Shown here: positions 43,505 through 52,626 of the stretch, piece by piece | How the letters are laid out: each line of letters begins with the position of its first letter | Numbering within the stretch: position 1 is the first letter of the stretch | Assembly (NCBI RefSeq): GCF_020905335.1 | Contig: NZ_JAJJMN010000001.1 | Coordinates: 2,046,001 to 2,110,000 of the forward strand | DNA: 64,000 nucleotides | DNA from: Flavobacterium lipolyticum | GTDB lineage: Bacteria > Bacteroidota > Bacteroidia > Flavobacteriales > Flavobacteriaceae | Direction of reading: 5' to 3' | Notes under the pieces: model-generated | Databases searched by the model: none | Told to the model about the DNA's origin: nothing | Seen by the model: only the letters and a program-made list of their open reading frames with translations | Program-made: the position numbers and the translations under genes

Positions 43505-44944
43505 TTAGTTTTTATGGATAACGTTCAGAATCGTTTCTAAACTTGGTGTAATCAAATCTGTAATTGGTTTTGGATAGAATCCGAAGAAAATCAACACTGC
43601 AATAATCGCTACTAATGAAATTCCTTCATTAACAGAAACGTCAGCAAAAGTTTTCGAATTGGTTTCTCCCAACATTACATTTTGAAACATTTTAAGCATA
43701 TAATAAGCTCCTAAAATAATAGTAGTTCCGCCTAAAACAGCAAACCAGATATTAATTTGAGAAAGACTATACAGAACAGTAAATTCTCCAACAAAGTTAA
43801 AAGTACTTGGTAAAGCAACAGAAGCCAATACCAAAATTAAAAACATAGAGGTGAATTTTGGAGATTGTGTACGAATACCGCCTAATTGTGAAATTTCTCT
43901 GGTTTCATATCTTCTGAAGATAATTTCGGCTGCATAGAACAAACCTACTACTACAAAACCGTGAGCAATCATTTGCAATACAGCTCCACGTAAACCATCA
44001 ATAGTTAGGGTGTAAGTTCCTGCAGCAATTAAACCAACGTGCGCCAAAGAAGAGTAAGCCAATAATTTCTTTAAGTCTTTTTGTCTTAAAGCTACAATTG
44101 ATCCGTAAATCACACCCGCAATTCCAAGAGCAATAAAGATGTTCATGTATTCTTTTGCTGCCAATGGTGCAAGTGGCAATTGCCAACGAATAACACTGTA
44201 CAATCCCATCTTTAACATGATACCGGATAAAAGCATTGTTCCAACCGTTGGTGCTTTTTGGTACACATTTGCCTGCCAGGTATGGAAAGGAATGATTGGA
44301 ATTTTAATAGCATAAGCAAGGAAGAAAGCTAAGAATATCCATAATTGCTCGCAAGCTGATAAATTTAATTTGTACAAATCTTCGATTAAGAAGCTTCCGG
44401 CTTTCTGATACAAGTAGATAAAAGCAACTAACATGAACAAGGAACCTGCCAGGGTGTAGATAAAGAATTTAACTACTGCTTTTCTGCGTTCTTCGGCATC
44501 ACCATTCCCCCAAATAAGGGCAATAAAGTAGATTGGAATAAGCGCCAACTCCCAGAAAATATAGTATAAAAGACCGTCTGCTGCCAGGAATGTTCCTGTC
44601 ATAGCAAAGGCCATAAATAAAATTAGAGCATAAAAACCTTTGGCATTTTTGTATTCGTTACCAAAAGAAGAAAATATAATAATTGGCGTTAAAGCTACAG
44701 TAAGCAAAAGCATCGCCATACCTAAACCATCTGCGTTTAAAGCAAATGAAATTTTTGGCTGAGTAATCCAGGTATTGATCAGGCTGATATTCTCACCAGC
44801 TGAAAAATGATTTAATAAAACAATTGAACAACCTAAAGCCGCCAAACTAAAGAACAAAGCTACTTTTGATGCTAGTTTGTCACCAACAAAATAAGTGGCA
44901 AATGCACCAATTAGAAGAATAATTAATATAAGAGAAACGTTCAT
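43505..44944 (-). CDS. nuoM: NuoM, complex I membrane subunit
   Basis: A 479-residue antiporter-like proton channel subunit. Key segments: FWELALIPIYFIALIWG near 130 with the essential Glu, KIPIIPFHTWQANVYQKAPT near 213, and KKLLAYSSLAHVGLIAAG near 294. It starts 10 bases after nuoL. No unusual feature. Confidence 0.93.
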   Translation of the reverse strand: MNVSLILIILLIGAFATYFVGDKLASKVALFFSLAALGCSIVLLNHFSAGENISLINTWITQPKISFALNADGLGMAMLLLTVALTPIIIFSSFGNEYKNAKGFYALILFMAFAMTGTFLAADGLLYYIFWELALIPIYFIALIWGNGDAEERRKAVVKFFIYTLAGSLFMLVAFIYLYQKAGSFLIEDLYKLNLSACEQLWIFLAFFLAYAIKIPIIPFHTWQANVYQKAPTVGTMLLSGIMLKMGLYSVIRWQLPLAPLAAKEYMNIFIALGIAGVIYGSIVALRQKDLKKLLAYSSLAHVGLIAAGTYTLTIDGLRGAVLQMIAHGFVVVGLFYAAEIIFRRYETREISQLGGIRTQSPKFTSMFLILVLASVALPSTFNFVGEFTVLYSLSQINIWFAVLGGTTIILGAYYMLKMFQNVMLGETNSKTFADVSVNEGISLVAIIAVLIFFGFYPKPITDLITPSLETILNVIHKN

Positions 44945-44954
44945 AGTTGTAAAA

Positions 44955-46838
44955 TTATTTAGCTAAAAATATATAGGAAACAATGGCACAAAGCCCTAAA
45001 ACAAATGCAAAAAGATATAATCCGATACTTCCGTTTTGTAATTTTTTACCTTGAAAAGCCAATTCGTTGGCTACTTTTCCTAATCCAAAAACAAGGGCAG
45101 ACAGACCAGTTTCGATATAGTCTCTGAAAAATTTTGATAATGCATTAACAGGACGAACGAATACTGCATCGTAAGCTTCGTCTACATAATATTTGTTGTA
45201 CAATACTTTGGTCAAACCGCTAATGTTTTCATCCGCTTCCGGAACATTATCCTGTTTGAAGTATTTCACATAAGCAATTAAAATACCTAATAATCCACCC
45301 AAAACAGCAACACCCATTAACGTGTATTCTGTGGTACCTAAATGGTGCTCTTCACCTGCAACTTTTGTGAAAAGAGGGGCTAGATAACCATTTAACCAGC
45401 TGTTTCCAGGTAAACTGATCAATCCTCCAAAAGTAGCCAGAATAGCTAAAATCACTAAAGGGAAAGTAATCAATCCGTCACTTTCATGTAAGTGGTGTTT
45501 TTGCTCTTCGGTTCCTCTGAAATCTTTAAAGAAAGTAAGGAACATCAATCTGAACATATAAAAGGCTGTCATGATCGAAGCAATAGATCCTACTACATAA
45601 AGAGGAATATTGTGATGGAAAGCCGTTAATAAAATTTCGTCTTTAGAGAAGAAACCGGAGAAAAACGGAACACCTGAAATGGCTAATGATGAAATTAACA
45701 TCGTCCAGAAAGTGATAGGCATCGCTTTACGCAAACCACCCATTTTACGCATATCCTGCTCTCCGTGTAAACCGTGAATTACAGATCCTGAACCTAAGAA
45801 TAAACAAGCTTTGAAGAAAGCGTGTGTGATTACGTGAAAAACAGCTACTTCATAAGCACCAAATCCTAAGGCTAAAAACATTAAACCTAATTGAGAAACG
45901 GTAGAGTAGGCCAATACTTTTTTAATATCGGTCTGAACCAAACCAATTGTTGCAGCAACTAATGAAGTTACAGCTCCAATAACAGCAATAACCGACTGAA
46001 CGTCCGGAGCTAAATCAAATACAAAGTTCAAACGGGTAATCATAAAGATACCGGCGGTTACCATTGTCGCAGCGTGAATCAATGCCGAAACCGGAGTTGG
46101 TCCTGCCATCGCATCTGGCAACCAGGTGTATAATGGAATTTGTGCTGATTTACCACAAGCTCCAATAAACAAACATAAAGCAGCTAATGAAAGCAATGGG
46201 ATATTTAAGTTCGATGCTCCTGCGATTGCCGTTTTTAAAGTAGCATAATCTAAAGTAGAGAACATAGCACCTAGTATGAACATTCCGATTAATAAACCTA
46301 AATCTCCAATTCGGTTCATGATGAAAGCTTTTTTCGCAGCATCATTGTAATCCTGGTTTTTGTGCCAGAATCCAATTAATAAGTACGAACAAAGTCCAAC
46401 ACCTTCCCAACCGATGAATAAAACTAACAAGTTACTTCCTATTACAAGAGTAATCATGAAGAAAACGAACAGATTCAAATAAGCAAAAAACTTGTGCATA
46501 TTTTCATCGTCGTGCATGTAGCTGATAGAGTATAAATGTATCAATGATCCAATACCGGTTACGAAAAGCAACCAAAGTAAAGACAACTGATCTAGTAAAA
46601 ATCCAAGATTGATCTTTAAATTACTAATTTGAATCCAGTCAAATAAAGTAACCTGAAGCGCTTGTTTGGTTTGGCTCACCTGATTGAAAAAGAAAAGGGT
46701 AACAGCAAAAGAAACCACTACAGCAGCAGTTCCGATGATTCCTGAAACGGTTTTTCCTAAGCTCTTGCCAAAGAAAACATTGATTAAAAATCCTAAAAAA
46801 GGAGATAAAACTAAAAGTAAAGCTAAATTGGTATCCAT
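44955..46838 (-). CDS. nuoL: NuoL, complex I membrane subunit
   Basis: A 627-residue subunit, the farthest antiporter-like proton channel of complex I, with the long lateral helix expected in its C-terminal part (about 510-600). Markers: FIGWEGVGLCSYLLIGFW near 142, SAQIPLYTWLPDAMAGPTPV then SALIHAATMV near 232-260, and KKVLAYSTVSQLGLMFLA near 310. It lies 6 bases after nuoK. Confidence 0.95.
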   Translation of the reverse strand: MDTNLALLLVLSPFLGFLINVFFGKSLGKTVSGIIGTAAVVVSFAVTLFFFNQVSQTKQALQVTLFDWIQISNLKINLGFLLDQLSLLWLLFVTGIGSLIHLYSISYMHDDENMHKFFAYLNLFVFFMITLVIGSNLLVLFIGWEGVGLCSYLLIGFWHKNQDYNDAAKKAFIMNRIGDLGLLIGMFILGAMFSTLDYATLKTAIAGASNLNIPLLSLAALCLFIGACGKSAQIPLYTWLPDAMAGPTPVSALIHAATMVTAGIFMITRLNFVFDLAPDVQSVIAVIGAVTSLVAATIGLVQTDIKKVLAYSTVSQLGLMFLALGFGAYEVAVFHVITHAFFKACLFLGSGSVIHGLHGEQDMRKMGGLRKAMPITFWTMLISSLAISGVPFFSGFFSKDEILLTAFHHNIPLYVVGSIASIMTAFYMFRLMFLTFFKDFRGTEEQKHHLHESDGLITFPLVILAILATFGGLISLPGNSWLNGYLAPLFTKVAGEEHHLGTTEYTLMGVAVLGGLLGILIAYVKYFKQDNVPEADENISGLTKVLYNKYYVDEAYDAVFVRPVNALSKFFRDYIETGLSALVFGLGKVANELAFQGKKLQNGSIGLYLFAFVLGLCAIVSYIFLAK

Positions 46839-46844
46839 TTTTAT

Positions 46845-47165
46845 TTATCCTTTTAAATTTTTTAAATTATCGATACTAATCGAACCTAAATTTCTAAAGA
46901 TCGAAACTAAAATAGCCAATCCAACTGCGACTTCTGCTGCAGCAACTGCCATCGAAAAGAATACAAAGACTTGTCCCTGCGCGTCCTGATGGTAAGTTGA
47001 AAAAGCAACAAATAAAAGGTTAACAGCATTCAACATGATTTCGATAGACATGAAAACGATAATAGCGTTTCGTCTGTACAATACACCAAAAATACCAATA
47101 CAGAAAAGTACAACACTCAAAAAGATGTAATTTTCAATACCTATTTGATTTAATATATTACCCAT
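46845..47165 (-). CDS. nuoK: NuoK, complex I membrane subunit
   Basis: A 106-residue three-helix subunit with the conserved Glu residues in [15 protein letters not shown] near 41 and [19 protein letters not shown] near 72. Its ATG shares one base with the nuoJ stop codon, so translation is coupled. Confidence 0.95.
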   Translation of the reverse strand: MGNILNQIGIENYIFLSVVLFCIGIFGVLYRRNAIIVFMSIEIMLNAVNLLFVAFSTYHQDAQGQVFVFFSMAVAAAEVAVGLAILVSIFRNLGSISIDNLKNLKG

Positions 47166-47704
47166 TATTTATTTAATTTTTCTTTTTTAGACAATAATAC
47201 AGTTCCAATCATGGCTACTAAAAGCAAGATCGAAGCAAATTCGAACGGAACCATATATTCGTTCAGTAATATTTTACCCAATACTTTGATTGATTGGAAA
47301 TCTTCACCCGTTGAGTCGTATTCGCCAACAATTGGTTTAGAGTTGATAAAAATGGCAATTAATACGATGCAGATCAAACAGAAAGAAACAATGGCGCCCA
47401 AACGAGTAATTCTGGGACGGTGTACTTCTTTTTGTTCGTTCAGGTTCATCAACATGATCGTAAACAGGAACAGAATCATAATCGCTCCCGAATAGACTAT
47501 AATGTGTACGATAGCCAAAAATTGAGAGTTTAATAGTAAATAATGACCGGCAATAGAGAAAAAACAAATCACTAAGTAAATAGCACTATGAATTGGGTTT
47601 CTGCTAAAAATAGTCAGGAAAGCGGTAATCACCGTAATAAACGCTAAGAAACAAAATATAATTTGTACAGTTGTTGCGTGTGCAAAATCGGGAATATGTA
47701 TCAT
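47165..47704 (-). CDS. nuoJ: NuoJ, complex I membrane subunit
   Basis: A 179-residue five-helix subunit. [20 protein letters not shown] near 35-54 and [20 protein letters not shown] near 65-84, with the pi-bulge helix, identify it. It begins directly after the nuoI stop and overlaps nuoK by one base. Confidence 0.93.
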   Translation of the reverse strand: MIHIPDFAHATTVQIIFCFLAFITVITAFLTIFSRNPIHSAIYLVICFFSIAGHYLLLNSQFLAIVHIIVYSGAIMILFLFTIMLMNLNEQKEVHRPRITRLGAIVSFCLICIVLIAIFINSKPIVGEYDSTGEDFQSIKVLGKILLNEYMVPFEFASILLLVAMIGTVLLSKKEKLNK

Positions 47705-48250
47705 TTAGTTAGCATTATTAAGTTGGGCATTTTTGATAGCCACATCAAGAGGCATCACTAATCTGTCTTTTCCAAAAATGAAATCTTCTCTTTCATAGCT
47801 TGAAGGTACCAAAACTTTTGAAGTCGTCAGGTAAATGGCGTCTTTCGGGCAGGCTTCTTCACATAAACCACAGAAAATGCAACGTAACATATTGATTTCA
47901 TAGATTGAAGCATATTTTTCTTCTCTGTACAAATGTTTTTCATCTGCTTTACGCTCAGCGGCTTTCATTGTGATCGCTTCTGCAGGGCATGATAAAGCAC
48001 ATAATCCGCAGGCAGTACAGTTTTCACGACCTTGTTCATCACGTTTCAATTGGTGCTGACCACGATAAACCGGACTCATTTCACGTACTTGTTCAGGATA
48101 GTGAATGGTCACCTTTTTTCTGAATAAGTGTTTAAGCGTGATAAACAATCCTTTTACAATCGCCACAAGATACAATCGTTCCATAAAAGTCATCTCCTTG
48201 TTAGAGACCACCTTTTTTCTACCCGATAATGATATAGTTTCTATTGACAT
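47705..48250 (-). CDS. nuoI: NuoI, complex I 8Fe subunit
   Basis: A 181-residue ferredoxin-like subunit that carries clusters N6a and N6b. Two CxxCxxCxxxCP motifs are present: CTACGLCALSCPAEAI near 79 and CIFCGLCEEACPKDAI near 126. It links the peripheral arm to the membrane arm. It is separated from nuoH by about 160 bases holding a palindrome, unusual in an otherwise tight operon. Confidence 0.95.
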   Translation of the reverse strand: MSIETISLSGRKKVVSNKEMTFMERLYLVAIVKGLFITLKHLFRKKVTIHYPEQVREMSPVYRGQHQLKRDEQGRENCTACGLCALSCPAEAITMKAAERKADEKHLYREEKYASIYEINMLRCIFCGLCEEACPKDAIYLTTSKVLVPSSYEREDFIFGKDRLVMPLDVAIKNAQLNNAN

Positions 48251-48324
48251 TTTTTAATGTATGATTTACGATTCACTATTTGTATGATACAAATTAAATC
48301 TGTTTTATTTTTCTTTTCAAGCTA

Positions 48325-48402
48325 ATCCTGCTATCCGCTGTATCTTTTGTGTTCGCCGCGGCGGACACAAAAGGATGCCGCTGCTATCAGGGCTAGGGCA
48401 TT
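48325..48402. repeat. Palindromic repeat inside nuo operon
   Basis: CTTTTGTGT-(T)-CGCCG pairs with CGGCG-(G)-ACACAAAAG, flanked by ATCCGCTG and CGCTGCTATC words. It is a member of the family seen at 29130-29260 and stands between nuoH and nuoI. Confidence 0.7.
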
Positions 48403-48409
48403 ACGGTTT

Positions 48410-49462
48410 TTAGAATCCTAAAGCTGCTGCGATATCGTGTCTTAATATTACAGCACCCGTAATCATAATGTTAATAATGGAAAGCGGAATTAAAATTCTC
48501 CATCCTAAATTCATTAATTGATCGTATCTGAATCTTGGAATCGTCCAACGTACCCACATATAGAAAAAGATGAAGAAGCATATTTTAACAAACAATACCG
48601 CGATACCTAAGATATTTCCTGCGTTCACCCCTACATTATCAACCATCCATTGCATTCCGGGATAATTGTATCCACCAAAGAACAATACCGAGATAATAGT
48701 GGCTGAGATGAACATACTCGCATATTCAGCAAACAAATAGAATCCCATTTTCATCGATGAATATTCCGTATGGTAACCTCCAATTAATTCGTTTTCACAT
48801 TCTGCTAAGTCAAAAGGAGTTCTGTTCGTTTCAGCGAAAGAGCAAATTAAGAAGATTAGAAAAGATAACGGCTGGTAAAAAACATTCCAGTTCATTCCTT
48901 GTTGTTGTAAGGAAATTTCTTTTAAGCTTAAAGTTCCGGTCATCATCAATAAAGCAATCATCGATAATCCCATGGCAACTTCATAAGAAACCATTTGTGA
49001 AGCTGCACGAACAGCTCCCATCAAAGAGAATTTATTGTTAGAAGCCCATCCACCAATCATGATACCATAAACTCCAACAGAAAGAACACCAAAAATATAT
49101 AATAACGCAATATTGATGTCAGTCGCCTGTAAATAAACATCACGGCCAAAAACATGTAATTTGTCTCCCCAAGGAATAACAGCACTGGTCATTAAAGCCG
49201 TACTCATTGCGATTCCGGGCCCTACGATAAATAAAAATTTATTTGGTGTATTGGGGAAAAACTCCTCTTTCGAGAATAATTTCATACCATCTGCAAGAGG
49301 TTGTAATAATCCTCCCCATCCGGCACGGTTTGGTCCTACACGGTCCTGTAAAAAAGCAGCAACTTTACGTTCAGCCCAGGTAGAATACATTGCCATAATC
49401 ATAGTAATCGCAAAAACGACAACAATAACGACACTTTTTTCTATAATAAATGCACTTTCCAT
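48410..49462 (-). CDS. nuoH: NuoH, complex I membrane subunit
   Basis: A 350-residue subunit at the joint of the two arms, forming much of the quinone channel. Diagnostic segments: STWAERKVAAFLQDRVGPNR near 27-46 with AGWGGLLQPLADGMKLFSKE, and CSFAETNRTPFDLAECENEL near 207-226 with the conserved acidic residues. It begins 3 bases after nuoG. Confidence 0.95.
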   Translation of the reverse strand: MESAFIIEKSVVIVVVFAITMIMAMYSTWAERKVAAFLQDRVGPNRAGWGGLLQPLADGMKLFSKEEFFPNTPNKFLFIVGPGIAMSTALMTSAVIPWGDKLHVFGRDVYLQATDINIALLYIFGVLSVGVYGIMIGGWASNNKFSLMGAVRAASQMVSYEVAMGLSMIALLMMTGTLSLKEISLQQQGMNWNVFYQPLSFLIFLICSFAETNRTPFDLAECENELIGGYHTEYSSMKMGFYLFAEYASMFISATIISVLFFGGYNYPGMQWMVDNVGVNAGNILGIAVLFVKICFFIFFYMWVRWTIPRFRYDQLMNLGWRILIPLSIINIMITGAVILRHDIAAALGF

Positions 49463-49465
49463 TTC

Positions 49466-50497
49466 TTAAGATTTTTTATCATTAGTAATTAATGGAATTG
49501 CTGCCATACTAATTTTTTTACGATCAATATCTCTACCTAAAAGGATATTTTTCTCTGTATCGATTTCAACTTTCTCTAATTTTTGAGTGTAGTTGTTTTG
49601 GTTGATTACAGAATCTTTTTCAAATTCTCTTGGTCCTTCAATTACCCAGTCGCTTACATTTTTATGATCGAAACGACAGCTGTTGCAAATGAATTCTTCT
49701 ACTTCATGGTACTCGTCTTTACGACCGGTAACACGTTGAATTTCTCCTCCAAACATCCATACGGTTGTTTTACCACAACATCCCGGAGTTGTACATTCTC
49801 TGTGAGCGTTGAAAGGTTTGTTGAACCATACTCTGGATTTGAAACGGAAAGTTTTATCGGTTAAAGCTCCAACCGGACAAACGTCGATCATGTTTCCTGA
49901 GAATTCATTGTCGATTGCTTTAGAAATTCCGGTTGAAATATTAGCATGATCTCCACGGTCTAATACTCCGTGAACTCTGTTGTCTGTCAATTGATCTGCA
50001 ACTTGTACACATCTTTGACATAAGATACAACGGTTCATATGCAGTTGAATATTCGGACCGATATCTTCCGGTTCGAACGTTCTTTTTTCTTCAATAAAAC
50101 GTGATTTCGGATTTCCGTGCTCAAAACTTAAGTTCTGAAGATCACATTCTCCTGCCTGATCACAAATAGGACAATCCAGCGGGTGGTTGATCAATAAAAA
50201 CTCTGTTACCGATTTACGGGCTTCTGTTACACGATCAGAAGATTTACTGTTTACTTCCATTCCGTCCATACATCCTGTTACGCAAGATGCCATTAATTTT
50301 GGCATTGGTCTTGGGTCAGCCTCACTACCTTTCGAAACTTCAACTAAACAACAACGGCATTTTCCACCGCTGCCTTTTAATTTTGAGTAATAACACATGG
50401 CTGGCGGAACTAAATCTCCACCAATCATACGTGCAGCCTGCAGGATTGTTGTTCCTGGCTCTACGTCTATACTTTGACCGTCTATGGTTACTTTCAT
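49466..50497 (-). CDS. nuoG: NuoG, short form with N-terminal Fe-S domains
   Basis: A 343-residue NuoG-type subunit. It has the 2Fe-2S ferredoxin domain (CYYSKLKGSGGKCRCCLVEV near 35-54), the His-Cys cluster motif HPLDCPICDQAGECDLQ near 104, two 4Fe-4S-type cysteine groups (CILCQRCVQVAD near 152, VCPVGALTDK near 206) and CTTPGCCGKTT near 230. The large molybdopterin-like domain of E. coli NuoG (about 900 residues) is absent; this short form is usual in Bacteroidota. It passes electrons from NuoF to NuoI. Confidence 0.93.
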   Translation of the reverse strand: MKVTIDGQSIDVEPGTTILQAARMIGGDLVPPAMCYYSKLKGSGGKCRCCLVEVSKGSEADPRPMPKLMASCVTGCMDGMEVNSKSSDRVTEARKSVTEFLLINHPLDCPICDQAGECDLQNLSFEHGNPKSRFIEEKRTFEPEDIGPNIQLHMNRCILCQRCVQVADQLTDNRVHGVLDRGDHANISTGISKAIDNEFSGNMIDVCPVGALTDKTFRFKSRVWFNKPFNAHRECTTPGCCGKTTVWMFGGEIQRVTGRKDEYHEVEEFICNSCRFDHKNVSDWVIEGPREFEKDSVINQNNYTQKLEKVEIDTEKNILLGRDIDRKKISMAAIPLITNDKKS

Positions 50498-50511
50498 CTC
50501 TTACTTTTGTT

Positions 50512-50578
50512 TTTTTAGTTTCAGGTTTTAGGTTCCAGGCTTTCACTTGAAACTAAAAAACTTGAAACTTTAAACTAT
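50512..50578. repeat. GTTTCAA-type palindrome between nuoF and nuoG
   Basis: GTTTCAGGTTTTAGGTTCC on one side and CTTGAAACTAAAAAACTTG then AAACTTTAAAC on the other, in opposite orientation. Same heptamer family as in the suf operon (7030-7082). Confidence 0.65.
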
Positions 50579-50582
50579 ATTT

Positions 50583-51950
50583 TTAAACTGTTTGTTTGCC
50601 TACTAAATGCTTCACTTGTGAGAAAGGTTCAGCTACAAAGTGATCTCTATTCTTAATTTTTTCCGGGAAACGAACGTGATATTCAAATTCATCTCTAAAG
50701 TGGCGAATTGCTGCGGCTACCGGCCATGAGGCTGCGTCACCAAGTGGACAAATCGTATTTCCTTCGATTTTACTTTGAATGCTCCACAATAATTCGATAT
50801 CCTCTTCACGGCCCTGACCGTTTTCAATTCTCCATAATATTTTTTCTAACCAACCTGTTCCTTCACGGCAAGGCGTACATTGTCCGCAAGATTCATGGTG
50901 GTAAAAACGGGCGAAATTCCAGGTATTACGAACCACACAAGCGGTGTCGTTGTACACAATAAATCCTCCGGAACCTAACATTGATCCGGTAGCAAAACCA
51001 CCATCACTTAAAGATTCGTAAGTCATTAAACGGTCTTCACCGTTTGCTGTTTTAAAAATTAATTCAGCAGGTAAAATTGGCACTGAAGATCCTCCCGGAA
51101 CAAACGCTTTTAAAGGTCTGCTAGAAGACATTCCCCCTAAGTACTCATCAGAATTCATGAATTCGTCAACACTTAACCCCAATTCAATTTCATAAACTCC
51201 CGGGTTTTTAATGTGTCCTGAAGCCGAAATCAATTTAGTTCCTGTAGAACGTCCAATACCTATTTTTGCATAATCGTCACCAGAATTGTTTACGATCCAA
51301 GGCACAGTAGCGATAGTTTCTACGTTGTTTACCACTGTTGGATTGGCCCAAAGTCCTGAAACCGCCGGGAAAGGTGGTTTAATACGAGGATTTCCTCTTT
51401 TACCTTCCAGAGATTCGATAAGTGCAGTTTCTTCTCCGCAAATATAAGCTCCGGCTCCACAGTGAACGTGTAACTCTAAATCGTAACCTGTACCTAATAT
51501 GTTTTTTCCTAACCAACCGGCTGCTTTAGCTTCGGCGATGGCTCTTTCTAAAATTTTGAAAACCCACATATATTCTCCACGAATGTAGATATAAGACAGG
51601 TTAGCGCCTAAGGCATAACTTGAGGTAATCATTCCTTCAATCAATAGGTGAGGAATAAATTCCATCAAATAACGATCTTTGAAAGTTCCCGGTTCAGACT
51701 CGTCGGCATTGCAAACTAAATGTCTTGGTTTTCCTGATTTTTTATCAATAAAACTCCATTTCATTCCAGCAGGGAAACCTGCACCACCACGACCACGTAA
51801 TCCTGATTTTTTTACTTCTTCAGTAACTTCATCCGGTGTAAGTGTTTTTAAAGCTTTTTCTACAGAGGAATATCCACCATTTTGGCGGTATACTTCGTAG
51901 GTTTTAATACCCGGAATGTTGATTTTATCTAATAATATTTTCTGTGACAT
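50583..51950 (-). CDS. nuoF: NuoF, NADH-binding complex I subunit
   Basis: A 455-residue subunit that binds NADH and FMN and carries cluster N3. Glycine-rich FMN/NADH loops are SGLRGRGGAGFPAGMKWSF near 50 and GAGAYICGEETALIESLEGK near 165; the cluster ligands are in HESCGQCTPCREGTGW near 349 and NTICPLGDAAS near 393. Its start lies one base after the stop of the TOPRIM-like gene, whereas in a standard operon nuoE would precede it. Confidence 0.96.
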   Translation of the reverse strand: MSQKILLDKINIPGIKTYEVYRQNGGYSSVEKALKTLTPDEVTEEVKKSGLRGRGGAGFPAGMKWSFIDKKSGKPRHLVCNADESEPGTFKDRYLMEFIPHLLIEGMITSSYALGANLSYIYIRGEYMWVFKILERAIAEAKAAGWLGKNILGTGYDLELHVHCGAGAYICGEETALIESLEGKRGNPRIKPPFPAVSGLWANPTVVNNVETIATVPWIVNNSGDDYAKIGIGRSTGTKLISASGHIKNPGVYEIELGLSVDEFMNSDEYLGGMSSSRPLKAFVPGGSSVPILPAELIFKTANGEDRLMTYESLSDGGFATGSMLGSGGFIVYNDTACVVRNTWNFARFYHHESCGQCTPCREGTGWLEKILWRIENGQGREEDIELLWSIQSKIEGNTICPLGDAASWPVAAAIRHFRDEFEYHVRFPEKIKNRDHFVAEPFSQVKHLVGKQTV

Positions 51951-51951
51951 C

Positions 51952-52626
51952 TTATTTTAAAAATTGGTCTAAAAATCCTTTTAAAGGCTTTAAATGTTCA
52001 TTTGTAGTTGTATCTAAATTCCACATTTCTGATAAATACTCATTATTTTTATTCCTTATACTTGAATAAAGATCTTTATATACTATAATTTTCCCCTTCT
52101 TACTAGATGGAATTGTTGCGTCGGCATTTCTATCATTTACGATGCAGGAAATAAAATCATCCCAGCATGGGGTTATATTTTTATTAAATGATAATTCTAA
52201 CAATTGTTCTAAATTATGACTTTCATTATTATTGAAAGGTAGATAAAATCGATTAATTGTGGTTTTTTTTCCATTTAGCCAATCTTGAATATCTTTTTCT
52301 TTTTTGGAAATATTATCACTTTTATCTTCATCTGCATCAAATAAAGAGATAAATTTTATGTTTTCATTCTCTGCTTTAAGCTTTATAAAAAAATTTGAAT
52401 TTATCTGATTTTTTAATTTTGCCCATCCACCAGTATTTTCAGTTTCTGTACTTCCCTTATTTGTGTCAGCAACAACAATTTTTTTGTTACCAACCGTAAT
52501 TTCATATTCCTTCTCTGTAACATACTTTTGTTTTTTAATGTCAGAGTCACAATAATTTTTTAATATAAAATCTCTAAAGAATGAAACATCATTCTTGTCT
52601 TCTACCAAAAGAACTACATCAATCAT
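51952..52626 (-). CDS. TOPRIM-like (DUF3226-type) protein of ATPase pair
   Basis: A 224-residue protein with a TOPRIM-like pattern: hydrophobic strand and Glu in VVLLVEDKNDVSFFRDF at residues 4-20 (Glu9), and a strand with the DxD motif in FISLFDADEDK (Asp97, Asp99). A helix-rich part with SHNLEQLLELSFNK follows near 130. It recalls DUF3226/DUF4435-type TOPRIM proteins that pair with ABC-like ATPases. Its start overlaps the end of the ATPase gene by 8 bases. Nuclease activity is inferred; nothing links it to respiration. It is visibly more AT-rich than its nuo neighbours. Confidence 0.7.
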   Translation of the reverse strand: MIDVVLLVEDKNDVSFFRDFILKNYCDSDIKKQKYVTEKEYEITVGNKKIVVADTNKGSTETENTGGWAKLKNQINSNFFIKLKAENENIKFISLFDADEDKSDNISKKEKDIQDWLNGKKTTINRFYLPFNNNESHNLEQLLELSFNKNITPCWDDFISCIVNDRNADATIPSSKKGKIIVYKDLYSSIRNKNNEYLSEMWNLDTTTNEHLKPLKGFLDQFLK

